From JBCCFX01 sp039029515 (lineage in GTDB: Bacteria > Planctomycetota > Phycisphaerae > Phycisphaerales > SM1A02): a stretch of 14,704 nucleotides of DNA. A model generated the notes under the pieces. It was not told where the DNA came from and did no database searches. It was given only the letters and a program-made list of their open reading frames with translations. The stretch covers positions 1 to 14,704 of the forward strand of contig JBCCFX010000089.1 of NCBI GenBank assembly GCA_039029515.1, read 5' to 3'. Each line of letters starts with the position of its first letter. Within the stretch, counting starts at the first letter, position 1. Shown one piece after another: positions 7,370 through 14,704 of this stretch. The position numbers and the translations under genes were made by a program.

Positions 7370-8428
7370 ATGCGACTGCTTCTCGCCAATCCACGTGGTT
7401 TTTGTGCCGGCGTCTTCATGGCGATCGACGTTGTCTCACAACTGCTCGATATCTGCCCCGACGAGACGATCTACGTCTATCACGAAATCGTGCACAACCA
7501 GCATGTCGTCCAGCGTTTTCGAGATCGGGGCGTCGTGTTTGTTGAAGACGTCCGCGATGTCCCGAACAACGCCATCGTGGTATTCAGCGCCCATGGGGTC
7601 AGCCCCGCGGTGCGCGACATGGCGGCTCACCGTGAACTGACGGTTGTGGATGCGACCTGCCCACTTGTAACCAAGGTTCACATGGAGGCGATTCGCTATT
7701 CGCGGCGCGGGTATCAGATTCTGCTGGTCGGCCATGAGGATCACCAGGAAGTCATCGGTACACGAGGCGAGGCACCTGATTCGATCCAGGTCGTGGAATC
7801 CGCGGAAGACATCGCGAATCTGACAATCAACGATACGAAGAAACTCGTCTACCTGACACAGACGACACTCAGCATGGCCGATGCGTCGATCATTATCGAT
7901 GCGCTGAAACAGGCGTTCCCTGACATCAAATCGCCCCCGAGTGAAGACATCTGCTACGCAACGACTAACCGGCAGACTGCCGTGCGCGCATTAGCTCCGC
8001 TGTCGGATCTTGTGCTCGTCATCGGCAGCAGCAACAGTTCGAATTCACAACGATTGCGTGAACTGGCGGAAGCCACGGGCACGCGAGCGCACCTGATCGA
8101 TGATGCTTCCGAACTGAACGAACAGTGGTTTGCAGGTGTGGATTCAGTGCTCATCACGGCCGGCGCCAGCGCACCGGAAGATCTCGTCAAAGACTTGATT
8201 CTCGAATTGGTCCAGACGTATGGCGGCGAAGTCGAACAGCATGATATCTTCGAAGAAGACGTCGAATTCGGCCTGCCCGGCACGCTGAAGACGTTCATGC
8301 GCGATCGGGGCGTCGATCCGAGCACGCGGCGCATTCACATGAACGACGCGGCAGAGATCACAACCTGGCTCAACGACCAACAGATCCCCAACCGACGCGT
8401 TGATCTTTCGATCGGAATGACCGATTGA
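7370..8428 (+). CDS. ispH: 4-hydroxy-3-methylbut-2-enyl diphosphate reductase
   Basis: The last enzyme of the MEP pathway (EC 1.17.7.4), a cytoplasmic [4Fe-4S] protein that reduces HMBPP to IPP and DMAPP. All known active-site residues are visible and nearly in register with E. coli IspH: cluster cysteines Cys12 (GFCAGV), Cys97 (DATCPLV) and Cys195 (DICYATTNRQ); substrate-binding His42 (EIVHNQHVV) and His75 (FSAHGV); His125 and catalytic Glu127 (DHQEV); and the SSNSSNS diphosphate loop. The start has a fair Shine-Dalgarno (AGGA, 8 nt upstream) and gives the canonical MRLLLANPRGFCAGV opening. At 352 residues it is about 35 longer than E. coli IspH; the surplus is a charged C-terminal tail after the usual end (VEFGLP). 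It is divergent from hpnC, so precursor supply and squalene synthesis share one intergenic region. The stop abuts rlmN, suggesting one transcript. Confidence 0.97.
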   Translation: MRLLLANPRGFCAGVFMAIDVVSQLLDICPDETIYVYHEIVHNQHVVQRFRDRGVVFVEDVRDVPNNAIVVFSAHGVSPAVRDMAAHRELTVVDATCPLVTKVHMEAIRYSRRGYQILLVGHEDHQEVIGTRGEAPDSIQVVESAEDIANLTINDTKKLVYLTQTTLSMADASIIIDALKQAFPDIKSPPSEDICYATTNRQTAVRALAPLSDLVLVIGSSNSSNSQRLRELAEATGTRAHLIDDASELNEQWFAGVDSVLITAGASAPEDLVKDLILELVQTYGGEVEQHDIFEEDVEFGLPGTLKTFMRDRGVDPSTRRIHMNDAAEITTWLNDQQIPNRRVDLSIGMTD

Positions 8429-8442
8429 AACCTGATGCCACC

Positions 8443-9540
8443 ATGTCCATCTTCGATCACACGCCGGACACGCTGCAAGCGTGGTGCACATCTGCGGACC
8501 GGCCCAAGTTTCTTGCGAAGCAGTTGCTTGATTGGGTCTACCAGAAGGGCGTGATCAACGTCGATGAAATGACCAATATCAGCAAGGCCAACCGAGCCTG
8601 GCTGAGAGACGCTATGACGTGGACGACCGGCTCGATCCTGAAACACCAGATAGCGAGCGACGGGACGCAGAAACTTCTTGTCGGTTGGCCGGAGCCCGGA
8701 TCGCCATCGACGTTGCCGGTCCTGCAGGCCGGGTCCGGCCGCGAAACCGAATGTGTCATGATTCCCGCACCAGAACGGAAGACGGCATGCATTTCTAGCC
8801 AGGTCGGCTGCCCGGTTGGGTGCCGGTTCTGCGCTTCGGGCATTGGCGGTCTCGATGGCAATCTGCGCCGCGGCCAGATCGTTGAACAGGTCTTCCACCT
8901 TCAGGCATGTCCGGACATTGATCGCATCACCAATATCGTGTTCATGGGCATGGGTGAACCGCTGTCCAACTTCAATGCGGTCACACACGCAATTCGCACC
9001 CTGAATGCGCCATGGGGTTTCGGCATCTCGGCCCGCAAAATCACGGTGTCCACCGTTGGCCTTCCCGGTGCGATTCGAAAGCTCGTCGATTTCGAGATTC
9101 CGGTCACACTGGCGCTGAGCCTCCACGCACCAAACGACGAGATCCGCCGTTCACTTATTCCGTGGGCAGAGTACGCCACAATCGATGAACTCTTTGACGC
9201 TTGCGATGCGTATTACATGAGCACCGGACGAGAGATCACCCTTGAATATCTCTTGATTCGTCGAGTGAACGACCGGCCGGAACATGCGGCTGAACTCGCT
9301 GAAATCGCACGTCGGCTTCGCGCGAACATCAACCTGATTCGATACAACGAAGTTGACGGGATGCCGTACGAACGCCCGACCGACGATGATGTTCGAGCAT
9401 TCCAGCGCGTGCTGCGCGAACGCCGACGCAATGTGCACATCCGCGCAAGCCGGGGACGCGATATTGCTGCAGCGTGCGGCCAGCTTCGTCACGAACGGCG
9501 TGCAGAATCATCGTCACGTTCGACATCTACATCAGATTGA
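8443..9540 (+). CDS. rlmN: 23S rRNA (adenine(2503)-C(2))-methyltransferase RlmN
   Basis: A radical-SAM methyltransferase of 365 residues that methylates C2 of A2503 in 23S rRNA, and A37 of some tRNAs. The 4Fe-4S motif is CPVGCRFC (Cys123, Cys127, Cys130) within the typical SSQVGC...CASG context. NIVFMGMGEPLSN and KITVSTVGLPGAI follow in family order, and the mechanistic C-terminal cysteine is Cys345 in RGRDIAAACGQL. I chose ATG 8443 because MSIFDHTPDTLQAW aligns with the usual RlmN N-terminus (LLDLT-EEL-W). A TTG at 8425 overlapping the ispH stop as TTGA would add six residues and has GGAA upstream, so it remains possible. The last 50 nt overlap the 3' end of the convergent oxidoreductase-like gene, and the extra serine-rich tail lies in that overlap. 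Confidence 0.95.
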   Translation: MSIFDHTPDTLQAWCTSADRPKFLAKQLLDWVYQKGVINVDEMTNISKANRAWLRDAMTWTTGSILKHQIASDGTQKLLVGWPEPGSPSTLPVLQAGSGRETECVMIPAPERKTACISSQVGCPVGCRFCASGIGGLDGNLRRGQIVEQVFHLQACPDIDRITNIVFMGMGEPLSNFNAVTHAIRTLNAPWGFGISARKITVSTVGLPGAIRKLVDFEIPVTLALSLHAPNDEIRRSLIPWAEYATIDELFDACDAYYMSTGREITLEYLLIRRVNDRPEHAAELAEIARRLRANINLIRYNEVDGMPYERPTDDDVRAFQRVLRERRRNVHIRASRGRDIAAACGQLRHERRAESSSRSTSTSD

Positions 9541-12500
9541 TCCATCGGCTCGCTTGGCGCATCGTCGCGGCCGAATCGGCGCATGGATTGACGAAGCTCG
9601 GCAATGGGCAGCCGGCGGAATCGTCCTTCCTGGGCTGCTTCATGGCAGCGGCTCATCACCGCGCACAGCGTTTCGTACTCCTTCGATGCAAGTACAACCG
9701 CGCGATCAACGAACTCCGTCAGCAGCTCGCGCTGTTCGCGATCGCGCCGTGTTCCTCGGAAGCGAGCTGGATAGAAACGGCGCACCCGACACAGCACACG
9801 CGCGATATCCGCACCGATACGCAGATGAGCGCGGAGTCGATGCTTGATGAAGATGACTTCAAGTCGCGTCACGATCGAACGCACCAGGCGATCGCCACGA
9901 GATCGCCGTACGTGCAATTCCCGCCGTAAGCGACCTCGATACGCCGGGCTGGACACCGTCGCCATGATGAACAAAGGATCGGGGATGAGCATCGCTTCGG
10001 CCAGTGGCCGAACGGCATCACGTGTGAGCTGTCGGCCGCGATCGCCTCGGTCCGCGTGATACAACCGGACCAATCGATCGGCGTACTGTTCGGCGTACCG
10101 GAATCCGCCCCACATCAGGCATCCATATACCGCGAGCACAAACTGCCGTTGCGCCGTTCGGCCTGCGTCAGTCTCCGCCAACCCCGGCATCGCCGTCAGG
10201 CCGCGATCCACCAACCGACCGAACTCGCCGGCTGACTGATCACCGCCCCATGACTCCATATGGAGACCGAGGCGCAGTCGCCGCACCAATCGCATGACGG
10301 GTTCATTGCGGCCATCGGTCGTGCGCGTCACCGAATCCGGCAACGCGATAAGCCGACGCCCAAGATGAAATGCACTCGCGATCTGCCCGAATCCGAGCTT
10401 CTCCGTGCGCACGAGGGCAACCTCAATCGCGTCATTCGTCACGGGAATCCAGCCGCGCTGGTATGCCGCGCCAAGGAGTACAACATCGAGCATGCGGTCG
10501 GAATGAAACCACGTTCGGCATACGGCTCTGACATTCGTACGTACGAGCTGATCGTCGCCGATGACTGTTTCAAGTTGAGCCTGAAGCGCGTCCAGGGCTG
10601 CGGCATCGTCATCGTTGGCCGAGTGCGTTGGCCAATCGAGCATTGCACATGTCGTGTCTGAGGCAGCGACGCGGATCGTGCCGTCGGTTCTGATCGCATT
10701 CGCGACTGCATGTCGATCCTGACCAATCAGCACTTGTGCTTCGCCAAATGGAATGGGGATGCACGGCAATGCGCCCTGTCGCTCTGATCGAGGCTGCGTA
10801 AACAGGACCTGTGACCAGTCACCCGCCGTGCGAGCCGCGGTTTGTGGCGCACGCCAGCCTCGAACGACATATCCCATCGCATGACCCGCCTGCGCCAACA
10901 CGTGCGCGGCGACACCAAGCCCATCGCCCCGAACGCCGGCGAAGTGCGCACGCCAAACGGGAAGATGCCCATGATGAGGTGTTGGCACGGGCAGCCGCGC
11001 CGATTGACGTTGGAGCAGCGATGCAGGCGGCTGTTCGCGAAAGACATCCACAAGCTCGGCGACGGAGCGCATCCGCACACGAATGCGCGGGCCAATATGC
11101 TCTCCAAGTTCTTCAACCGTCAGACCACTGGTCATCTGGTCCGGGCCGTCGCGACGATCGCGCGCGACCTGTGCAATCGGCGTCAACTCGGGGTGACAGG
11201 AGAAATCGGCGGGCACGGTCAATCGTTGTCTGGCCTCAAATCCGAGCGCATCGATCTCGCGCATTGCCGATCGGGCATCGTCTTCGAGATCTTCCGTCCT
11301 GGTCACGATGCAGATCGTCAAACCGGAGCCGGCGATGGCCTGTCGAATGGCATCTGCGGCGGCAAGTTCATCATCAAGCGTGACGCTCACGATCGTTGTT
11401 CGCGCCGCGTGTTCGCCAGGAATTGCACCGCGCACGAAGCGCGTCATATTCTGAAGTTCCTCCGATTCGCGGACCTGCACGAGCATCAACGCAGGTTGGC
11501 GTTGTGTTGCCAGGTATCGAACGCGCGAAACGCCGGTGCGCAGGAATGCGTCATCGTCGATGATGCTGACGTGCACGATGCGACCGCTTGCGTCGGGCAT
11601 CACCCGGTCATCGAACGCAATACTCGTTTCATCAAGATCACGTTCCTCGCGCAACGATGGATCGTTGATCCATCGCACCGCATCATCAATGAGGGCGCGA
11701 AGCGATGCCATGTCCTGTCGCCGGCGCGACCACGTTGGCACCGACAACTCGTGTTCATCCACATGCAATCGCTGCTGCACTTGCACGCTGGGTCGAATTT
11801 CGTGAAGGAGATGCGCAATCCGACGAGCAAGCACTGAGGGATGCAGCATTTCATCGCGCGCGACCGATTTCGGCTCCTGTGACTCCGCGCTCGTCACGAC
11901 GTTGCCCCAGATGTTGGCCGGCGCTTCGCCGTCCTGCCTCATTCGGGTTGCGACGTGATGCAGGAGAGTCTCGACGGTTCCTGGCCTTGGTTCCAGAACG
12001 ATGACATCATCGCAACGGCTGAGCAATCGCCCGACGAGGACATCATCAATCGGATGCAACGCGGTGAGGTGGAGAATCGGTACGCGACCTGTGAGCTCAA
12101 GGACGCGGATGACATAGCTCAGCGCCGCTCGCGCCGGCCCCACCACAACAAAGCCCGTCGTAACGCGCTCGCCGGGATTCGGAAATGCAAGCGATCCATT
12201 GAGTTCATATCGACGCACAAGACGGAGTACGTTGTCGGTCTCGAGCCTCGTGCGCCGCCGTTGTCGGCGACGGACTCCCACTTGACCGGGCATGGCAACC
12301 CGATTCGGCTGCACGTCAATGGTGTCCGCACTGCGCCAGATTGATTCATGCGTCACGATCGCGACGGGACGTGAGGTGGCCCGACTGATACGCGCTGCTG
12401 ACGCGTGAAGAATCCGCCAGTCTTCGAAACCGGATGCTTCGAGCGTCGGAATGCCGAGCGCCAGAACCGCCTGACGAGGATCGATTGCAGGGCAATCCTG

Positions 12501-12905
12501 CGGATGATCCGTCAACGTCACGACGAGGAAACCGCCCCGCTCACGGAGTGGGCTCGCCAGTGTGTTTGCCCATGAAGGCAGCGTTTCCCCCAGATTGATG
12601 TTGGGCAGCAGTGTCGCAGCGCCTCGACCAGAATCCGCGTGCGAACGCGCCAATGCAACAGCATGGCCGGCATCAAATGTCCGCGTCACCTGCATCTGGT
12701 GCACATGAAGCACCTCAGCGGTCACAGCGCGTTCTGCGGCCTGCATCAGGCGGTCACCCAGCACCGAGTGCGGAACCGTGACCAACGAGACGGGCAACTC
12801 GAGCTCGCACAATCCCTTCAGGTAGCACTCTTCCGCTGAGGACAACTCGGCGCCTTCATCGGCGCCCGGCTGTTGCAACAGATGCGATGCGTCAGGCCAC
12901 GTCAT
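9489..12905 (-). CDS. Divergent fused indolepyruvate:ferredoxin oxidoreductase-like protein, probably lacking cofactors
   Basis: A 1138-residue protein whose segments follow the order of fused IorA-IorB 2-oxoacid oxidoreductases. Residues 24-190 look like the pyrimidine-binding domain (AEECYLKGLCELELPV; GGFLVVTLTDHPQDCPA; GIPTLEASGFEDWR). Residues 250-320 look like the transketolase-C-type domain (GFVVVGPARAALSYVIRVLE; VIVLEPRPGTVETL). Residues 442-545 occupy the place of the diphosphate-binding domain. Residues 651-850 look like the gamma domain (AGVRGDGLGVAAHVLAQAG; VLIGQDRHAVANAIRTDG; AIEVALVRTEKLGFGQIASAFHLGR). The rest resembles the helical C-terminal domain of the fused enzymes. The expected GDG of the thiamine-diphosphate site reads IIDDDAFLRTG (449-459), and the ferredoxin region (about 560-650) has one cysteine instead of eight. 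The ATG overlaps the HAD stop as ATGA. An uninterrupted 3.4-kb frame argues for a real protein. Function unknown; the family assignment is inference from weak similarity. Confidence 0.6.
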   Translation of the reverse strand: MTWPDASHLLQQPGADEGAELSSAEECYLKGLCELELPVSLVTVPHSVLGDRLMQAAERAVTAEVLHVHQMQVTRTFDAGHAVALARSHADSGRGAATLLPNINLGETLPSWANTLASPLRERGGFLVVTLTDHPQDCPAIDPRQAVLALGIPTLEASGFEDWRILHASAARISRATSRPVAIVTHESIWRSADTIDVQPNRVAMPGQVGVRRRQRRRTRLETDNVLRLVRRYELNGSLAFPNPGERVTTGFVVVGPARAALSYVIRVLELTGRVPILHLTALHPIDDVLVGRLLSRCDDVIVLEPRPGTVETLLHHVATRMRQDGEAPANIWGNVVTSAESQEPKSVARDEMLHPSVLARRIAHLLHEIRPSVQVQQRLHVDEHELSVPTWSRRRQDMASLRALIDDAVRWINDPSLREERDLDETSIAFDDRVMPDASGRIVHVSIIDDDAFLRTGVSRVRYLATQRQPALMLVQVRESEELQNMTRFVRGAIPGEHAARTTIVSVTLDDELAAADAIRQAIAGSGLTICIVTRTEDLEDDARSAMREIDALGFEARQRLTVPADFSCHPELTPIAQVARDRRDGPDQMTSGLTVEELGEHIGPRIRVRMRSVAELVDVFREQPPASLLQRQSARLPVPTPHHGHLPVWRAHFAGVRGDGLGVAAHVLAQAGHAMGYVVRGWRAPQTAARTAGDWSQVLFTQPRSERQGALPCIPIPFGEAQVLIGQDRHAVANAIRTDGTIRVAASDTTCAMLDWPTHSANDDDAAALDALQAQLETVIGDDQLVRTNVRAVCRTWFHSDRMLDVVLLGAAYQRGWIPVTNDAIEVALVRTEKLGFGQIASAFHLGRRLIALPDSVTRTTDGRNEPVMRLVRRLRLGLHMESWGGDQSAGEFGRLVDRGLTAMPGLAETDAGRTAQRQFVLAVYGCLMWGGFRYAEQYADRLVRLYHADRGDRGRQLTRDAVRPLAEAMLIPDPLFIMATVSSPAYRGRLRRELHVRRSRGDRLVRSIVTRLEVIFIKHRLRAHLRIGADIARVLCRVRRFYPARFRGTRRDREQRELLTEFVDRAVVLASKEYETLCAVMSRCHEAAQEGRFRRLPIAELRQSMRRFGRDDAPSEPMDQSDVDVERDDDSARRS

Positions 12906-13768
12906 GCTGTCGTCAGCAGCAGCTCGATCGCTTCGGCCACGCCATCACAGTCGTGGTGAGCGACGACATGCTGCGCCGTTGATCGCACAACTTGATCTGC
13001 GTTGTCCATGGCGAAACTCCGCGCGGCACCCGCAATGAGTTCACGATCATTCAAGCCGTCACCAACCGCGGCCACACGGCCCGGATCGTACCCGAATCGC
13101 GCACAGAACCGCTCGACCATCGTCCACTTGTTGACATCCGTGTCGAAGACTTCCAGCAGATGTGTGGGTGAACCGGTCGCCTCACTCTCCGTCACTGCGC
13201 CCCAATGCTGGAGCACAGCGCGGTCGCGAAGCACATCACGCAGCGTGGTCGCAATCGAGCCGAATGCGCTGCCGCTTGCCACCGCGCCGACGCGAAGCGA
13301 GTGCTCAGGATGCGCATCATCGTCAAGGTGATCCACATGGCGAACTTCTACCTGATGGGTCTCGAACCACCACGCGGATGCGGGATCCAGCGGCGCATCG
13401 CCAATCGTCAGATAGTCATATCCCGTCGCATGGCGATCCTTGAGAATCAGGATGCGATGACCATCGTCAATCAACACGTCCGCGACATCGGATACGACCG
13501 TCCGGCAGACACTGCGCCGATCGATCGTCGAACCGCTCTCACGGTCACAGAGCAGCGAGCCACCGGCAGCGATCATGAACCGCGCGAGGCCGATCGACAC
13601 GAGCACCGCGCGAGCCTCGGTCCAGCTCCGTCCGGTCGCAATGATGATCTCCCAGCCTGCATCATGGGCTCGATGCACGGCCGAACGGTTGGCATCCGAT
13701 ACGACGCCATCGCTGTTCAGCAGCGTGCCGTCGAGGTCCAGAACCAGCACATTGGCATCTGCGGACAT
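12902..13768 (-). CDS. HAD-superfamily (Cof-like) hydrolase
   Basis: A 288-residue cytoplasmic phosphatase of the Cof/type IIB HAD class, which dephosphorylates small phosphorylated metabolites with Mg2+. Motif I is VLDLDGTLL with nucleophile Asp11 and acid/base Asp13. Motif II is IIIATGR, with the conserved Thr. Motif III is the Lys in DVNKWTMVERF, a segment typical of Cof proteins. Motif IV is AVGDGLNDREL, with metal-binding Asp residues. The middle part (about residues 85-205) is the variable cap domain that sets substrate; its specificity cannot be read. I chose ATG 13768 because the protein then starts five residues before the first strand. The longer frame to 13885 adds 39 residues without pattern and would run over the start of the divergent kinase gene. 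The stop overlaps the start of the oxidoreductase-like gene, so the two are probably co-translated. Confidence 0.9.
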   Translation of the reverse strand: MSADANVLVLDLDGTLLNSDGVVSDANRSAVHRAHDAGWEIIIATGRSWTEARAVLVSIGLARFMIAAGGSLLCDRESGSTIDRRSVCRTVVSDVADVLIDDGHRILILKDRHATGYDYLTIGDAPLDPASAWWFETHQVEVRHVDHLDDDAHPEHSLRVGAVASGSAFGSIATTLRDVLRDRAVLQHWGAVTESEATGSPTHLLEVFDTDVNKWTMVERFCARFGYDPGRVAAVGDGLNDRELIAGAARSFAMDNADQVVRSTAQHVVAHHDCDGVAEAIELLLTTA

Positions 13769-13865
13769 TGCATCGTCACGGTAGTGGCGCCAGCACAGGC
13801 AGGCAAACCGTCGATGCTTGTCGGCAGAACCTCCAGTCCGTAGGCTGTAGACATGATCCAGGTCC

Positions 13866-13869
13866 GGAG
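13866..13869 (+). promoter_or_regulatory. Ribosome binding site deciding the start of the APH-family gene
   Basis: GGAG lies 6 nt before the ATG at 13876. The nearer ATG at 13871 is followed by GCA TGA and is a dead end, so 13876 is the usable start. Confidence 0.5.
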
Positions 13870-13875
13870 CATGGC

Positions 13876-14704
13876 ATGAGTGCATCCGCTCGCCAACTGG
13901 CCGAAGGCCTCGTGCCGGCCGTTCGTTCGGCGTGCGAAGATCGCCTTGGCGAAATCACCTGGTTCCGAACTGACTGGCAACGCGGCGGTGCCGCAACGGG
14001 CGAAAGCACGTTCCGTACGGATCACGACACGGATGTGCCGGTCGTCATCAAATACCCCGTTGGCGAAAAGGAACTCCGCTGGACACGGCGGCTCCAGGCT
14101 GATGATGCCCCGGTCATCCCACGCCTCTATGCATCAGGGACTGAGATCGGCGGATACGACTTCGCCTGGCTCATCATCGAACACCTGCCGGCCGGCCCGC
14201 TCGGGATGCACTGGGACGATGCAAACGTTGAACGCGTCGCCGATGCCGCAGCACGATTCCACAAGGCGACGAGCGCCTATCCCGTTGATCGGGTTCCGGT
14301 GCGCGAGGACTGGTCGACGCTCGCCAAACGTGGCAGCGAAGTCCTCCGACAGAATGATGTCCCGGATAAATCACTGTGGAAAGAAGCGATGAAACGCTTC
14401 CGCAAACACCTGCACACGCTGGCCGATGCATGGCATGAACACGAGCCCGACCAGTGGATTCATGGCGATCTGCACCTTGCCAACGCGATGTGTCGCGATG
14501 ATCGTGATGATGCCGACGTGGTCCTGATTGATCTTGCCGAAGTTCGCGCGGGACACTGGATTGAAGACGCGGTGTATCTCGAGCGGCAGCTCTGGGCTCG
14601 CCCCGAGCGATTGAAAGCCACGCGACCGGTCAAAGCGATTGCCAATGCTCGCAAACACCACGGCCTGACGGTTGATGCTGAATATACTCGGCTGGCAATG
14701 ATCC
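13876..14704 (+). CDS. Phosphotransferase of the aminoglycoside/choline kinase (APH) family (3' partial)
   Basis: The frame opens at ATG 13876 and is still open at the last base, giving 276 complete codons. The catalytic loop is IHGDLHLANAM with Asp198 as catalytic base and Asn203 as metal ligand. Next comes VLIDLAEVRAGHW, with Asp219 in the DFG-equivalent position, then EDAVYLERQLW; this is the standard C-lobe of APH/choline-kinase-like enzymes. In the N-lobe, VVIKYPVGEKELRW supplies the likely ATP-contacting Lys59 and a nearby Glu, and FAWLIIEHLPAGP is the hinge region. Substrate is unknown: members phosphorylate aminoglycosides, choline, sugars or homoserine, and nothing here points to antibiotic resistance. 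It is divergent from the HAD phosphatase gene across 107 nt. A weak TTGTCG (13818-13823), 17 bp, TAGGCT (13841-13846) promoter candidate lies in that gap. Confidence 0.85.
   Translation, partial: MSASARQLAEGLVPAVRSACEDRLGEITWFRTDWQRGGAATGESTFRTDHDTDVPVVIKYPVGEKELRWTRRLQADDAPVIPRLYASGTEIGGYDFAWLIIEHLPAGPLGMHWDDANVERVADAAARFHKATSAYPVDRVPVREDWSTLAKRGSEVLRQNDVPDKSLWKEAMKRFRKHLHTLADAWHEHEPDQWIHGDLHLANAMCRDDRDDADVVLIDLAEVRAGHWIEDAVYLERQLWARPERLKATRPVKAIANARKHHGLTVDAEYTRLAMI

Noticed and set aside
8335..9126. 263-codon minus-strand open frame over the ispH/rlmN junction
   Set aside because: It covers the radical-SAM core of rlmN on the opposite strand and has no motif of its own.
10842..11837. 331-codon plus-strand open frame inside the oxidoreductase-like gene
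   Set aside because: GC-rich codon bias opens the opposite strand; its composition is Arg/His-rich with no motif, whereas the minus frame shows recognisable IOR segments on both sides.
13769..13885. 39-residue N-terminal extension of the HAD phosphatase
   Set aside because: It would overlap the start of the divergent kinase gene and adds no conserved sequence; ATG 13768 places motif I at the usual position.
13876..14704. Aminoglycoside resistance gene
   Set aside because: Only the general APH kinase fold is visible; the family is broad and the housekeeping context gives no support for a resistance role.

Overview
The window is 14.7 kb of compact, GC-rich bacterial chromosome with almost no non-coding DNA. 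The longest gap between genes is 118 nt. I see no RNA genes, insertion sequences or CRISPR arrays. The gene content points to Planctomycetota, at moderate confidence: an RskA-type anti-sigma C-terminus, an exported prolyl oligopeptidase, an hpnC-hpnD-hpnE squalene operon and a SthA-type transhydrogenase. This assignment rests on remembered family patterns, not on a search.

Layout. (1) 1-257 +: C-terminal end of an RskA-like anti-sigma factor. (2) 333-2471 +: secreted S9A prolyl oligopeptidase, closed by a rho-independent terminator at 2499-2532. (3) 2590-3999 +: SthA-like soluble pyridine nucleotide transhydrogenase. (4) 7258-4006 -: hpnC, hpnD and hpnE, each pair joined by a 4-nt ATGA overlap. 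(5) 7370-9540 +: ispH and rlmN, divergent from hpnC. (6) 13768-9489 -: a HAD/Cof phosphatase overlapping by ATGA a 1138-residue protein shaped like fused indolepyruvate:ferredoxin oxidoreductase but without its cofactor motifs. (7) 13876-14704 +: an APH-family phosphotransferase cut by the window edge.

How the genes fit together. IspH makes the C5 isoprenoid precursors at the end of the MEP pathway. HpnC, HpnD and HpnE turn farnesyl diphosphate into squalene without NADPH-dependent squalene synthase. The divergent ispH/hpnCDE pair is therefore a small isoprenoid locus, presumably feeding hopanoids, sterols or C30 carotenoids; no downstream enzyme for these is in the window. RlmN is a housekeeping 23S rRNA/tRNA methyltransferase sharing the ispH transcript.

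Two observations stand out. The prolyl oligopeptidase gene changes codon usage sharply near 1.9 kb (Glu codons 25 GAG:6 GAA before, 1:8 after), which suggests a mosaic gene or an assembly junction. The oxidoreductase-like protein keeps its overall fold layout but appears to lack the thiamine-diphosphate motif and all ferredoxin cysteines, so it may be a pseudoenzyme or a re-purposed enzyme.
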